Source: Absicoccus porci
GTDB lineage: Bacteria > Bacillota_I > Bacilli_A > Erysipelotrichales > Erysipelotrichaceae
Assembly: GCF_003725415.1 (NCBI RefSeq)
Contig: NZ_RJQC01000003.1
Span: 219,861 to 283,860, forward strand
Length of the DNA stretch: 64,000 bases
Direction of reading: 5' to 3'
Shown here: piece by piece, positions 31,730 through 39,946 of the stretch
Layout: every line of letters begins with the position of its first letter
How positions within the stretch are numbered: position 1 is the stretch's first letter
Made by a program: the position numbers and the translations under genes
Notes under the pieces: model-generated
What the model was told of the DNA's origin: nothing
The model's database searches: none
What the model saw: only the letters and a program-made list of their open reading frames with translations

Positions 31730-32536
31730 ATGAGAAGGGGAAGTAAATGGATTCTATTGATACTTTGTTTTGTGTTGTTATGTGAAGGATGTGCGAGTCC
31801 GATCAATGTGGTGAAATCAGATGGTTCAAAATCAAATTATGTGAAGGCCAAAAAAATTGAGAGTGCCTTGATCGAGCCGGATAATTATATTGGTAAATGG
31901 ATCAAAGTATACGGCCAGATTACCAGTGGGCCACAAGTTGATGGAGCCAATGGATATCTAGTTTGTTACAAAGGCCAAGGTACACGGTATTTCTTTGTGT
32001 CCACGACCAATGCGAACTTTAAAGTTGGGGATTACATCAAAGTGGATGCCAAAATTAATGATATCGTTACGCGAAAAAATGCGTTTGGCGATGATTTGCC
32101 TGTAGCTGAGTTGAGTGATGCCAAAATTACCAAGACAACGTATGATAAAGTGGAGGCACCGGCTTATAAAACCATCAAACCGAAAAAGAGTTCGCAAAAA
32201 ATAGATGGTGTGCAATTTGAAGTCAAGAAAGTGGAGTATGCAGAATCAGAAACACGAGTATATATAACAGTGACAAATAAGACGGATTATGAATTGTATT
32301 GTGCATCGGCTTATACGGTTATTCAACAAGGTGATACAGTGATCAATCCGAATACATCGGAATCAATTATTGAACGAGAGGGATATGATCAAATTGCCTC
32401 TTCCATTGATCCGGGTGATTCATCCAGTGGTATTGTATTATTTTCAATAGTCAGTCCGGAAAAGTCGAGTCAAGTTATCACTTCTGTTTTTGATTCATTA
32501 GGTCAAGAATATGATTTCACAATTGATGTGAATTAA
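31730..32536 (+). CDS. Lipoprotein with DUF4352-like C-terminal domain
   Basis: 268-residue predicted surface lipoprotein. The start at 31730 follows AAAGGGAAG and gives a signal peptide ending in the lipobox region LLCEGC (Cys near residue 21). Next is an OB-fold-like beta domain (about 40-140, IGKWIKVYGQITSGPQVDGA), then a beta-sandwich (about 155-265) like the telokin-like DUF4352 domain found in Firmicute lipoproteins. Function unknown. It is followed directly by a terminator. Confidence 0.75.
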   Translation: MRRGSKWILLILCFVLLCEGCASPINVVKSDGSKSNYVKAKKIESALIEPDNYIGKWIKVYGQITSGPQVDGANGYLVCYKGQGTRYFFVSTTNANFKVGDYIKVDAKINDIVTRKNAFGDDLPVAELSDAKITKTTYDKVEAPAYKTIKPKKSSQKIDGVQFEVKKVEYAESETRVYITVTNKTDYELYCASAYTVIQQGDTVINPNTSESIIEREGYDQIASSIDPGDSSSGIVLFSIVSPEKSSQVITSVFDSLGQEYDFTIDVN

Positions 32537-32558
32537 AGCGAGTAATTGCTCGCTTTTT
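32536..32558 (+). terminator. Intrinsic terminator after the DUF4352 lipoprotein
   Basis: Stem AAGCGAG/CTCGCTT with a 6-nt loop, then TTT. Confidence 0.85.
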
Positions 32559-32578
32559 CATTCGGAAGGAGGAAAGCT

Positions 32579-33742
32579 ATGAATCCGGAAGCCTATTATT
32601 ATTGTTATCCAATGATGAAGGAATTTGACACCATCGTGCGTTCTTGTCAAAAAATAAAAAAAGGTTATGTATTGACAATGGATCAAACGGCGTTTTATCC
32701 AGAAGGTGGAGGGCAACCATGTGATCTAGGAACCATAGATACAGCTTCGGTTCTGGATGTACAAGAAAAAGATAATGTGGTCTATCATTATGTCGATCAA
32801 CCTTTTACAGTTGGACAAACCATACATGGCATGATTGATTGGAATCGGCGATTTTTAATGATGCAGTCACATTCAGGCGAGCATATTGTGTCTGGATTGG
32901 TACATGCACAATTTGGTTATGATAATGTTGGATTCCATTTAGATACACAGGGATTGATGACGATTGATTTTAATGGTGTGTTGACACAAACGGATATCGA
33001 ATCCATTGAAAAGTTGGCTAATGACGTTGTGTTTCAAGATATACCTATCACGATTGAATGGCCAACCAAAGAACAACGAGAACACATGGCTTATCGTTCG
33101 AAAAAAGCATTGGATGGAGATGTTCGCATTGTTAAGATTGGGTCTTATGATACATGTGCTTGTTGTGGAACACATGTAGAAAGAACAGGGCAAATTGGGC
33201 CAATTAAGATTCTTTCCATGGAAAAGCATAAACAAGGGGTACGTCTACAATTGATTTGTGGTCGTAAAGCTATTATGGATCATCAATTAAAACATACGAT
33301 TTGTGCCCAGTTATCACCGATGTTTTCCGTGCCTGTGGAAGGTATTGTTGCCGCTGTAAAAAAAGCACAAGAAGACAGCAATGAAAAATCAAGAACTATT
33401 CATAAATGGCAGGAGAAGTATATCGTATTAAAAACGGCGATGCTTCCGACATCGAAAATTCAATTTTTGGAAGAGGATGTGGATCGATATACAATGCGTG
33501 ATTTTTGTAACTATGTATTGTCACATACGGATTGTCTTGTCGCGATAGTCGTATCAAAAAATCAAGAGCGATATTCGTATGTTATGGCTAGCCAAACGAT
33601 TGATTTGAAAACCAAGGTCAAAGAATTGAATGCTTTGCTTTGCGGTCGTGGTGGAGGACAGAAAGAAATGGTGCAAGGAACGTTTCAAACAGATATCGAA
33701 ACCATAAAAAAAGTCATTCAACAATGGAATGACTCGTTATAA
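32579..33742 (+). CDS. Alanyl-tRNA editing protein (AlaX-L type)
   Basis: Trans-editing hydrolase clearing Ser- or Gly-mischarged tRNA-Ala, related to the editing and C-terminal parts of AlaRS. The start at 32579 follows AAGGAGG. 387 residues: QTAFYPEGGGQPCDLGT near residue 32, zinc motif HSGEHIVSGL (HxxxH) near residue 97, the second zinc motif CACCGTHVERTGQIG near residue 196, and a C-terminal DHHA1-like region ending CGRGGGQKEMVQG. The closing glycine-rich motif identifies the long form. Confidence 0.92.
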   Translation: MNPEAYYYCYPMMKEFDTIVRSCQKIKKGYVLTMDQTAFYPEGGGQPCDLGTIDTASVLDVQEKDNVVYHYVDQPFTVGQTIHGMIDWNRRFLMMQSHSGEHIVSGLVHAQFGYDNVGFHLDTQGLMTIDFNGVLTQTDIESIEKLANDVVFQDIPITIEWPTKEQREHMAYRSKKALDGDVRIVKIGSYDTCACCGTHVERTGQIGPIKILSMEKHKQGVRLQLICGRKAIMDHQLKHTICAQLSPMFSVPVEGIVAAVKKAQEDSNEKSRTIHKWQEKYIVLKTAMLPTSKIQFLEEDVDRYTMRDFCNYVLSHTDCLVAIVVSKNQERYSYVMASQTIDLKTKVKELNALLCGRGGGQKEMVQGTFQTDIETIKKVIQQWNDSL

Positions 33743-34357
33743 CCAGGATACCGTATTTTCGGTTCCTTTTTTTATTTTTTCAATGTTTCCAGCATGTCGA
33801 TTGATGACTAGAAGAGTTAAGCACCAGCTGGCAATAATAATGAAACAAGATTCTACATTCATGATCGATGATGTACCAGTAATGAATAAGCTCGATGTTA
33901 TGACGGCTGTGATACTTGCCAAAGAGACAAATTTAAAAATATACAGTACAATGAAGAACATTGCCAATGGAATTAAAAAGTTGGTTGCGGAATGAAAAAT
34001 AAAAATGGAACTCGCTAATAGGAAACCATACGTAGATGCCACGCCTTTGCCGCCTTTGAACTTCGCAAAGATAGGCCAACAATGACCAATGACACAGACT
34101 AGGCCTGTCCAAATGGCAATGGCTTCATTGGAAAAGATGCTAGCAATTCCCATGGCTAATACAACTTTTAAGCCATCCAAAAGGATAACAGCTGCACCGA
34201 CTTTTTTGCCTAATACCCTTCCTGCATTGGTGCCTCCTAAATTACCGGATCCATACTGACGGACGTCGGTATGATAAAAAAGCTTGCCAATAACTAATGC
34301 GAAAGGAATGGATCCAAGAAGATATCCACATATTAATATAATGATATTTGTTACCAT
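33737..34357 (-). CDS. plsY: Acyl-phosphate:glycerol-3-phosphate acyltransferase PlsY
   Basis: Membrane enzyme making lysophosphatidic acid in phospholipid synthesis, partner of PlsX. 206 residues, about five membrane helices. The three conserved motifs are present: LLGSIPFALVIGKLF near residue 14, YGSGNLGGTNAGRVLG near residue 35 and GHCWPIFAKFKGGKGVAS near residue 90. Its stop overlaps the AlaX-like gene by 6 nt. Confidence 0.96.
   Translation of the reverse strand: MVTNIIILICGYLLGSIPFALVIGKLFYHTDVRQYGSGNLGGTNAGRVLGKKVGAAVILLDGLKVVLAMGIASIFSNEAIAIWTGLVCVIGHCWPIFAKFKGGKGVASTYGFLLASSIFIFHSATNFLIPLAMFFIVLYIFKFVSLASITAVITSSLFITGTSSIMNVESCFIIIASWCLTLLVINRHAGNIEKIKKGTENTVSWL
33746..33780 (+). 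terminator. Terminator of the AlaX-like gene inside plsY
   Basis: GGATACCG/CGGTTCC stem with one bulged base, followed by TTTTTTTATTTTTT. Confidence 0.7.
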
Positions 34358-34397
34358 AGTTCTACCTCTACCTATATTATCTTATCATAATCAACAT

Positions 34398-34433
34398 CAA
34401 ACATTTGAAGAAAATGTTTGATTCACTTATAAT
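34398..34433 (+). promoter_or_regulatory. Promoter of parE with inverted repeat across the -35
   Basis: TTGAAG (34405-34410), 17-bp spacer, TATAAT (34428-34433). The -35 sits in the loop of an 8-bp perfect inverted repeat CAAACATT/AATGTTTG (34398-34405 and 34413-34420), suggesting an operator. Confidence 0.75.
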
Positions 34434-34459
34434 TTGTATTTGTATGAAAGGATGATACC

Positions 34460-36385
34460 ATGCCAAAACAACAATATAATGAAGATAGCATCGTAATTTT
34501 AGAAGGTCTGGATGCTGTTCGGAAACGTCCAGGTATGTATATTGGATCAACAGATGCCAAAGGACTCCATTATTTGGTTTGGGAAATATTAGATAATTCT
34601 ATTGATGAAGCATTGAATGGATATGGAAATGAAATTCATATCACCTTAAATAAAGATCGTTCGGTCACGATTGAAGATCACGGACGTGGTATGCCCGTGG
34701 GAAAACATGCCAGCGGGGTATCAACTCTACAAGTTATTTTTACTGTTCTACATGCAGGTGGTAAATTTACTTCACAGGGAGGATATCGTAATTCTGGTGG
34801 CTTGCATGGTGTAGGTGCCAGTGTTGTCAATGCGTTAAGTGCTTGGTGTGAAGTCGTTGTTTATGATGGTACTGACAAGTGGTCCATGCGTTTTGAACAT
34901 GGTGATAAGAAGATTGGACCATTGGTTCATGAAGGAAAAACCAATCGTACCGGTAGTACAGTTACTTTCTTACCTGATTTTTCATTGTTTAAAGCGGATC
35001 GTTTTTCGTATTCCAAGATTTGTGAAAGAGCACAAGAAGATGCTTTTCTATTAAATGGATTAAAGATCATTGTAACGGATCTTCGAAAAGAAAAAAGGGA
35101 AGAAGTGTATCAATATGAAAATGGTTTACAAGCATTTATTGAAGAAATCAATAAAGATCGTACACCTATGCATGATCCAATTAATTTTAGTGGTGAATAT
35201 AATTCCATCAAAGTAGAAGGATCGTTTCAATATACGGATCAATACCAAGAAAATATTTTTTCTTTTACGAATATGGTACGTACACATGATGGGGGTTCCC
35301 ATGAAACGGGTGCAAAACAAGCTTTCACCAAAGCTTTTAATGAATATGCACGTAAGAATGGTTTCTTAAAAGAAAAAGATAAAGGATTTGAAGGTTCAGA
35401 TGTGCGTGAAGGTTTGACCTTGGTCATTAATTTAACCGTTCCTGAAGAGCTTCTACAATTTGAAGGTCAAACCAAAGAAAAGTTGGGAACGCCAGAAGCA
35501 CGTCAAGCGACGGATATGGTCGTGAGTGAAAATGTGCGTTATTTCTTAGAAGAAAATAAGGAAGTAGCCGATACATTAGTTCGCAAGATCGTAAAGGCGG
35601 CTGGTGCTCGTAAGGCAGCTCGAAAAGCGCGTGATGAAGCACGAAAAGGCAAAGGGAAACAAAGAACCGAGCGTATCTTGTCGGGAAAATTAGCGAATGC
35701 GCAATCCAAAGATGCACGTCGAAAAGAGTTATACCTGGTCGAAGGAAATTCGGCTGGTGGTTCGGCTAAACAGGGGCGTGATTCCCGTTATCAGGCTATT
35801 TTGCCTTTGCGTGGTAAGGTTTTAAATACGGAAAAAGCCAAATTAGAAGCGGTTGAGAAGAATGAAGAATTGAATACGATCATTCATTGTTTAGGTGCTG
35901 GTGTGGGTAAAGACTTTGTAGCAGAGGATTCGAATTACTATAAAGTCATTATCATGACCGATGCGGATGATGATGGTGCACATATTCAAAATTTATTATT
36001 GACTTTCTTTTGGCGATATATGCGCGATCTAATTTATAAGGGTATGTTGTATATTGCTCTGCCACCACTTTATCGAATTGCCAAAGGAAAAGAAGAATAT
36101 TACTTGTATTCAGATGAAGAATTAGCCGAAAAACGAAAAGAATTAAAGAGTGGATATACATTGACTCGCTATAAAGGATTGGGTGAAATGAATGCCAATC
36201 AATTATGGGAAACAACGATGAATCCAGAAACGCGGACTTTATTGTGTGTGACAATTGAAAATGCAGCATTAGCTGAACGTCGTGTTTCTGAGTTTATGGG
36301 TGATCGTGCCGATCTTCGTCGCGCTTGGATCGAAGATAATGTTGAATTTACTCTTGAAGATGATTATGCCAAGGAGGTGGCTTGA
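34460..36385 (+). CDS. parE: DNA topoisomerase IV subunit B
   Basis: ATPase subunit of the decatenating topoisomerase. 641 residues: GHKL ATPase with EILDNSIDEAL near residue 40, EDHGRGMPVG near residue 70 and GGLHGVGASVVNALS near residue 112; transducer domain with the GGSHETGAKQAF motif; TOPRIM domain with YLVEGNSAGGSAKQGRD near residue 420 and the metal-binding DADDDGAHI near residue 500. ParE rather than GyrB is supported by the RYQAILPLRGKVLNTEKAK form and the following parC. The stop overlaps the parC start (TGATG). Confidence 0.95.
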   Translation: MPKQQYNEDSIVILEGLDAVRKRPGMYIGSTDAKGLHYLVWEILDNSIDEALNGYGNEIHITLNKDRSVTIEDHGRGMPVGKHASGVSTLQVIFTVLHAGGKFTSQGGYRNSGGLHGVGASVVNALSAWCEVVVYDGTDKWSMRFEHGDKKIGPLVHEGKTNRTGSTVTFLPDFSLFKADRFSYSKICERAQEDAFLLNGLKIIVTDLRKEKREEVYQYENGLQAFIEEINKDRTPMHDPINFSGEYNSIKVEGSFQYTDQYQENIFSFTNMVRTHDGGSHETGAKQAFTKAFNEYARKNGFLKEKDKGFEGSDVREGLTLVINLTVPEELLQFEGQTKEKLGTPEARQATDMVVSENVRYFLEENKEVADTLVRKIVKAAGARKAARKARDEARKGKGKQRTERILSGKLANAQSKDARRKELYLVEGNSAGGSAKQGRDSRYQAILPLRGKVLNTEKAKLEAVEKNEELNTIIHCLGAGVGKDFVAEDSNYYKVIIMTDADDDGAHIQNLLLTFFWRYMRDLIYKGMLYIALPPLYRIAKGKEEYYLYSDEELAEKRKELKSGYTLTRYKGLGEMNANQLWETTMNPETRTLLCVTIENAALAERRVSEFMGDRADLRRAWIEDNVEFTLEDDYAKEVA

Positions 36386-38868
36386 TGGCAAAAAAACAAA
36401 AGGTCGTAAAGCCAGAACACATTTTACATGATGATCTTGAAGAAATCATGGCGGATCGTTTTGCACGGTATTCGAAATATATCATTCAAGAGCGTGCTTT
36501 GCCTGATGCACGAGATGGTTTGAAGCCAGTGCAACGTCGTATTTTGTATGCGATGTATGAAGATGGAAATACAGCGAATCATCCGTATCGAAAATCAGCA
36601 AAGACGGTCGGTAATGTGATTGGTAATTATCATCCGCATGGTGATAGTTCAGTGTATGAAGCAATGGTTCGTCTTTCGCAGAACTGGAAAATCACCAATC
36701 CTTTGGTTGATATGCAAGGTAATAATGGTTCAATCGATGATGATCCGGCTGCAGCCATGCGTTATACCGAAGCACGTTTAAGTCCTATCGCGAATTATTT
36801 ATTGGAAGATATTGATAAAGAAACGGTAGAATGGGCACCCAACTTTTCGGATGAAAAACTTGAGCCTACGGTACTACCGGCTCGTTTTCCAAATTTATTG
36901 ATCAATGGAATTAGTGGTATCGCTTCTGGCTATGCGACCAATATTCCACCACATAATTTAAATGAAGTAATCAATGCTTGTATCTATCGGATTGAACATC
37001 CGGAATGTACATTAGATGATTTATTACCAATCGTCAAAGGACCTGATTTTCCAACGGGTGGTATTGCGATGGGAGCCAAAGGTATTCGTCAAGCATTTGA
37101 AACCGGACGTGGAAAAGTTATGGTTCGATCAAAGGTCCATATTGAACAAACGCGTACGATCCAGCAATTGATTGTTACCGAAATTCCATATGATGTCGTT
37201 AAATCTCAGATGGTTAAAAAAATCGATGAGATTCGTTTGAATAAAACGATTGATGGAATATTGGATGTTCGTGATGAAAGTGATCGTACGGGACTACGTG
37301 TCGTGGTGGATGTAAAGAAGGATATCGATGCCCAACAAATCTTAAATTATTTATATAAAAATACAGATTTACAAGTTTCTTATAACTACAATATGATCGC
37401 TATCGTAGATAAAGCACCGGTACAGATGTCGTTGATAGCTTGTTTAGACGCTTTTATTGCACATCGTGAAGATGTTGTCAGTAAGCGTTCGAAGTATGAA
37501 TATGATCGTAAATCAGCACGTGCTCATATTTTAGAAGGTTTGATTCGAGCGGTTTCAATCATGGATGAAATTATTCAAATCATTCGTTCTTCTAAGAATA
37601 AATCCGATGCGATCAAAAATTTGATGAATCGATTTGATTTTACCCAAGAACAAGCAGATGCGATTGTTTCTATGCGATTGTATCGTTTGACCAATACCGA
37701 TGTGAAAGAATTAAAAACGGAATACAATAGCTTGAAAAAAGAGTTGAAGCATCTGCATGAAATATTGACGAAAAAAAGTGTATTACATCAAGTTATCATT
37801 GACGAATTGAAGGAAATCAATGAGCAAATTCCAACGCCAAGAAGAACTATGATTGAAGCCAATGTAGAAGAGATTAAGATTGATCGCCAAGCCATGATTG
37901 CGGATGAACAAGTTGTTATTCCGATTTCACGTGATGGCTATGTCAAAAAAGTATCTTTACGTTCTTTTAATGCTTCGAATCCAAGAGATTGCGGTCATAA
38001 AGAAACCGATGTGGTTTTGGGATATGGTCAATGCAGTACTTTAGATACATTATTGTTCTTTACGGATCGAGGGACATATGGCTATGTTCCTGTGTATGCG
38101 TTAGAAGAAGCGAAATGGAAAGATATGGGATCGCATTTGGGAAATTATGTCAAAATGGATTCCAATGAAAAGATCATTCGAGCGTACTTCTTGCGTGAGT
38201 TTGATGAACATACATATGTGGTCATGACTTCTTCGGCTGGTATGATCAAGCGGACCAAGCTTTCGGAATTAGCAGTCAATCGAGCAAATAAAACAATGGT
38301 ATGCATGAAAATTGGATCTTTGGATTCGATGTGTAGTGTGCACTTGAGTTATGAGAATCAAGATCAAATTGTTTTGGCCAGTGTGAATGGGTATGGTCTA
38401 ATGTATCCAGTCGAGCAGGTGCCAGAAACGTCTACACGTACCAAAGGGGTCAAAGCCATCAATTTATCGAATAATGATCAAGTAGCGAGCATGACGGTCA
38501 TTTCAAAAGATATTCCACAGGTCTTAGTCATTAGTCAGCATGCACAAATGAAACGTTTGAAAGTGGAAGATATTGCACAATTGCATCGTCCTGCAAAGGG
38601 TTTGCGTTTGTGTAAATGGGTCAAGAGCAATCCAATCTGGATTGATCAAATATATGGCGTAGATATGGAAACTTCTTTTGTGTTGATGGGCGATGAATCC
38701 ATTGATTTTAAGGCCAAAGATATTTCTTTGATGAGTCCGGCTGCTACGTTCTCAACGCCATTTGGCAAGATGAATGATTTTGTGATTGAATGTCCAATCG
38801 AAACGATAAAAAAGGGAAATTGGACACAAAAACCAGAAGAATTTGAACAGGCTACTTTGTTTGATTGA
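36385..38868 (+). CDS. parC: DNA topoisomerase IV subunit A
   Basis: DNA cleavage subunit of topoisomerase IV. The ATG at 36385 is preceded by AAGGAGG; a TTG one codon earlier is less likely. 827 residues: RALPDARDGLKPVQRRILYA near residue 37, the winged helix with GNYHPHGDSSVYEAMVRL near residue 87, the active Tyr in AAMRYTEARLSPI near residue 130, a coiled gate and then a beta-pinwheel C-terminal domain with degenerate blades (VVISRDGYVKK-type repeats). Confidence 0.95.
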   Translation: MAKKQKVVKPEHILHDDLEEIMADRFARYSKYIIQERALPDARDGLKPVQRRILYAMYEDGNTANHPYRKSAKTVGNVIGNYHPHGDSSVYEAMVRLSQNWKITNPLVDMQGNNGSIDDDPAAAMRYTEARLSPIANYLLEDIDKETVEWAPNFSDEKLEPTVLPARFPNLLINGISGIASGYATNIPPHNLNEVINACIYRIEHPECTLDDLLPIVKGPDFPTGGIAMGAKGIRQAFETGRGKVMVRSKVHIEQTRTIQQLIVTEIPYDVVKSQMVKKIDEIRLNKTIDGILDVRDESDRTGLRVVVDVKKDIDAQQILNYLYKNTDLQVSYNYNMIAIVDKAPVQMSLIACLDAFIAHREDVVSKRSKYEYDRKSARAHILEGLIRAVSIMDEIIQIIRSSKNKSDAIKNLMNRFDFTQEQADAIVSMRLYRLTNTDVKELKTEYNSLKKELKHLHEILTKKSVLHQVIIDELKEINEQIPTPRRTMIEANVEEIKIDRQAMIADEQVVIPISRDGYVKKVSLRSFNASNPRDCGHKETDVVLGYGQCSTLDTLLFFTDRGTYGYVPVYALEEAKWKDMGSHLGNYVKMDSNEKIIRAYFLREFDEHTYVVMTSSAGMIKRTKLSELAVNRANKTMVCMKIGSLDSMCSVHLSYENQDQIVLASVNGYGLMYPVEQVPETSTRTKGVKAINLSNNDQVASMTVISKDIPQVLVISQHAQMKRLKVEDIAQLHRPAKGLRLCKWVKSNPIWIDQIYGVDMETSFVLMGDESIDFKAKDISLMSPAATFSTPFGKMNDFVIECPIETIKKGNWTQKPEEFEQATLFD

Positions 38869-38884
38869 GGGAGTAGTAAAATAG

Positions 38885-38913
38885 TTGATAAACATAGGAA
38901 AAGATAGTAAAAT
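38885..38913 (+). promoter_or_regulatory. Promoter of yneF
   Basis: TTGATA (38885-38890), 17-bp spacer, TAAAAT (38908-38913), 30 nt before the start codon. Confidence 0.8.
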
Positions 38914-38942
38914 AACCAAGTAGATAGCGAGGATGGGTATAC

Positions 38943-39155
38943 ATGGGATTACAATCAGTTTTATTTACATTAGTTGGAATTGTGATTGGAGCTATTTTAG
39001 GTTTCTATTTCACAAAGAAAAGATTTGAAAAAGAATTAAAAGAAAATCCACCAATCAATGAAAAAATGATCCGTGCAATGTTCCTTCAGATGGGGCGAAA
39101 ACCTAGTGAAGCGCAAATTCGTCAGATCATGAAATCTATTAACTCGAATCGATAA
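38943..39155 (+). CDS. yneF: YneF/UPF0154 membrane protein
   Basis: 70-residue protein with one N-terminal membrane helix (about 5-23), then KKRFEKELKENPPINEKMIR and the typical MFLQMGRKPSEAQIRQIM ending that defines the UPF0154 family. Role unknown; conserved in Firmicutes. It has its own promoter and a strong terminator. Confidence 0.92.
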   Translation: MGLQSVLFTLVGIVIGAILGFYFTKKRFEKELKENPPINEKMIRAMFLQMGRKPSEAQIRQIMKSINSNR

Positions 39156-39158
39156 GTG

Positions 39159-39186
39159 GAGAAGTGCGAGAGCACTTCTCTTTTTC
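39159..39186 (+). terminator. Intrinsic terminator after yneF
   Basis: 9-bp perfect stem GAGAAGTGC/GCACTTCTC with a 4-nt loop, then TTTTTC. Confidence 0.93.
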
Positions 39187-39199
39187 TAAAAGGAGAGCT

Positions 39200-39913
39200 A
39201 TGAAAAAAATTTTACATATATTTTTAGCCATTGTTGTTGTTTTATCCATAAGCTTAGCTTCTTTGGCTTTTTATGGATATGTACAATTTCAACGGTTTTC
39301 TGCTCAAACTGGTTCTTTAACTACTTTGGTTGAACAAGTAGAAAATAGTGATTCCTATGTGGAATATCATGATTTACCAAATACATTGATCCGAGCAACC
39401 GTATCGATTGAAGATCATCGTTTTTTTGAACATGATGGTGTCGATTATATTGGTTTGGTTCGTGCTATCTTAAGTCAAATCAATGAGAATTTGTTGAAAA
39501 GTGGTGGCTCAACCATCACTCAACAATTAGCGAAGAATTTATATGGTCAGTATGATTCGAATCTATCATGGAAGTTGGCAGAGTTCTTTTTTGCCAGAGA
39601 ATTGGAATCGCATTATTCAAAATCCGAAATATTTGCGTTATATGTGAATGTAATCAATTATGGGAATGGATATGTCGGTATCAAAGAAGCAAGCGATGGA
39701 TATTTTGGTAAAGAACCAGCCGATTTATCCGATGCACAATGTACGATTTTAGCTGGTATTCCACAAGTACCAAATAAATATGAGTTAACCAGTACAGAAA
39801 ATGTTCAAGATGCAAAAGAACGACAAAAATTAGTGTTGGATGCGATGGTTGAATATAAATATTTAAATCAAACACAAGCAGATGAAATATATGCCGAATC
39901 AATTTGGCAATAA
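39200..39913 (+). CDS. mtgA: Monofunctional peptidoglycan glycosyltransferase (GT51)
   Basis: Polymerises lipid II into glycan strands outside the membrane. The start at 39200 follows AAAGGAGA. 237 residues: membrane anchor at about 3-25, then the GT51 motifs SIEDHRFFEHDGVD near residue 77 with catalytic Glu, GGSTITQQLAKNL near residue 105, ELESHYSKSEIFALYVN near residue 135 with the second Glu, and GNGYVGIKEAS. There is no transpeptidase domain, so it is the monofunctional form. Confidence 0.93.
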   Translation: MKKILHIFLAIVVVLSISLASLAFYGYVQFQRFSAQTGSLTTLVEQVENSDSYVEYHDLPNTLIRATVSIEDHRFFEHDGVDYIGLVRAILSQINENLLKSGGSTITQQLAKNLYGQYDSNLSWKLAEFFFARELESHYSKSEIFALYVNVINYGNGYVGIKEASDGYFGKEPADLSDAQCTILAGIPQVPNKYELTSTENVQDAKERQKLVLDAMVEYKYLNQTQADEIYAESIWQ

Positions 39914-39946
39914 AAAAGCGGAAAGTGATCATTCACTTTCCGTTTT
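39912..39946. terminator. Bidirectional terminator between mtgA and recD2
   Basis: 10-bp perfect stem CGGAAAGTGA/TCACTTTCCG with loop TCAT, an A tract on the left and TTTT on the right, so it serves both convergent genes. Confidence 0.9.
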
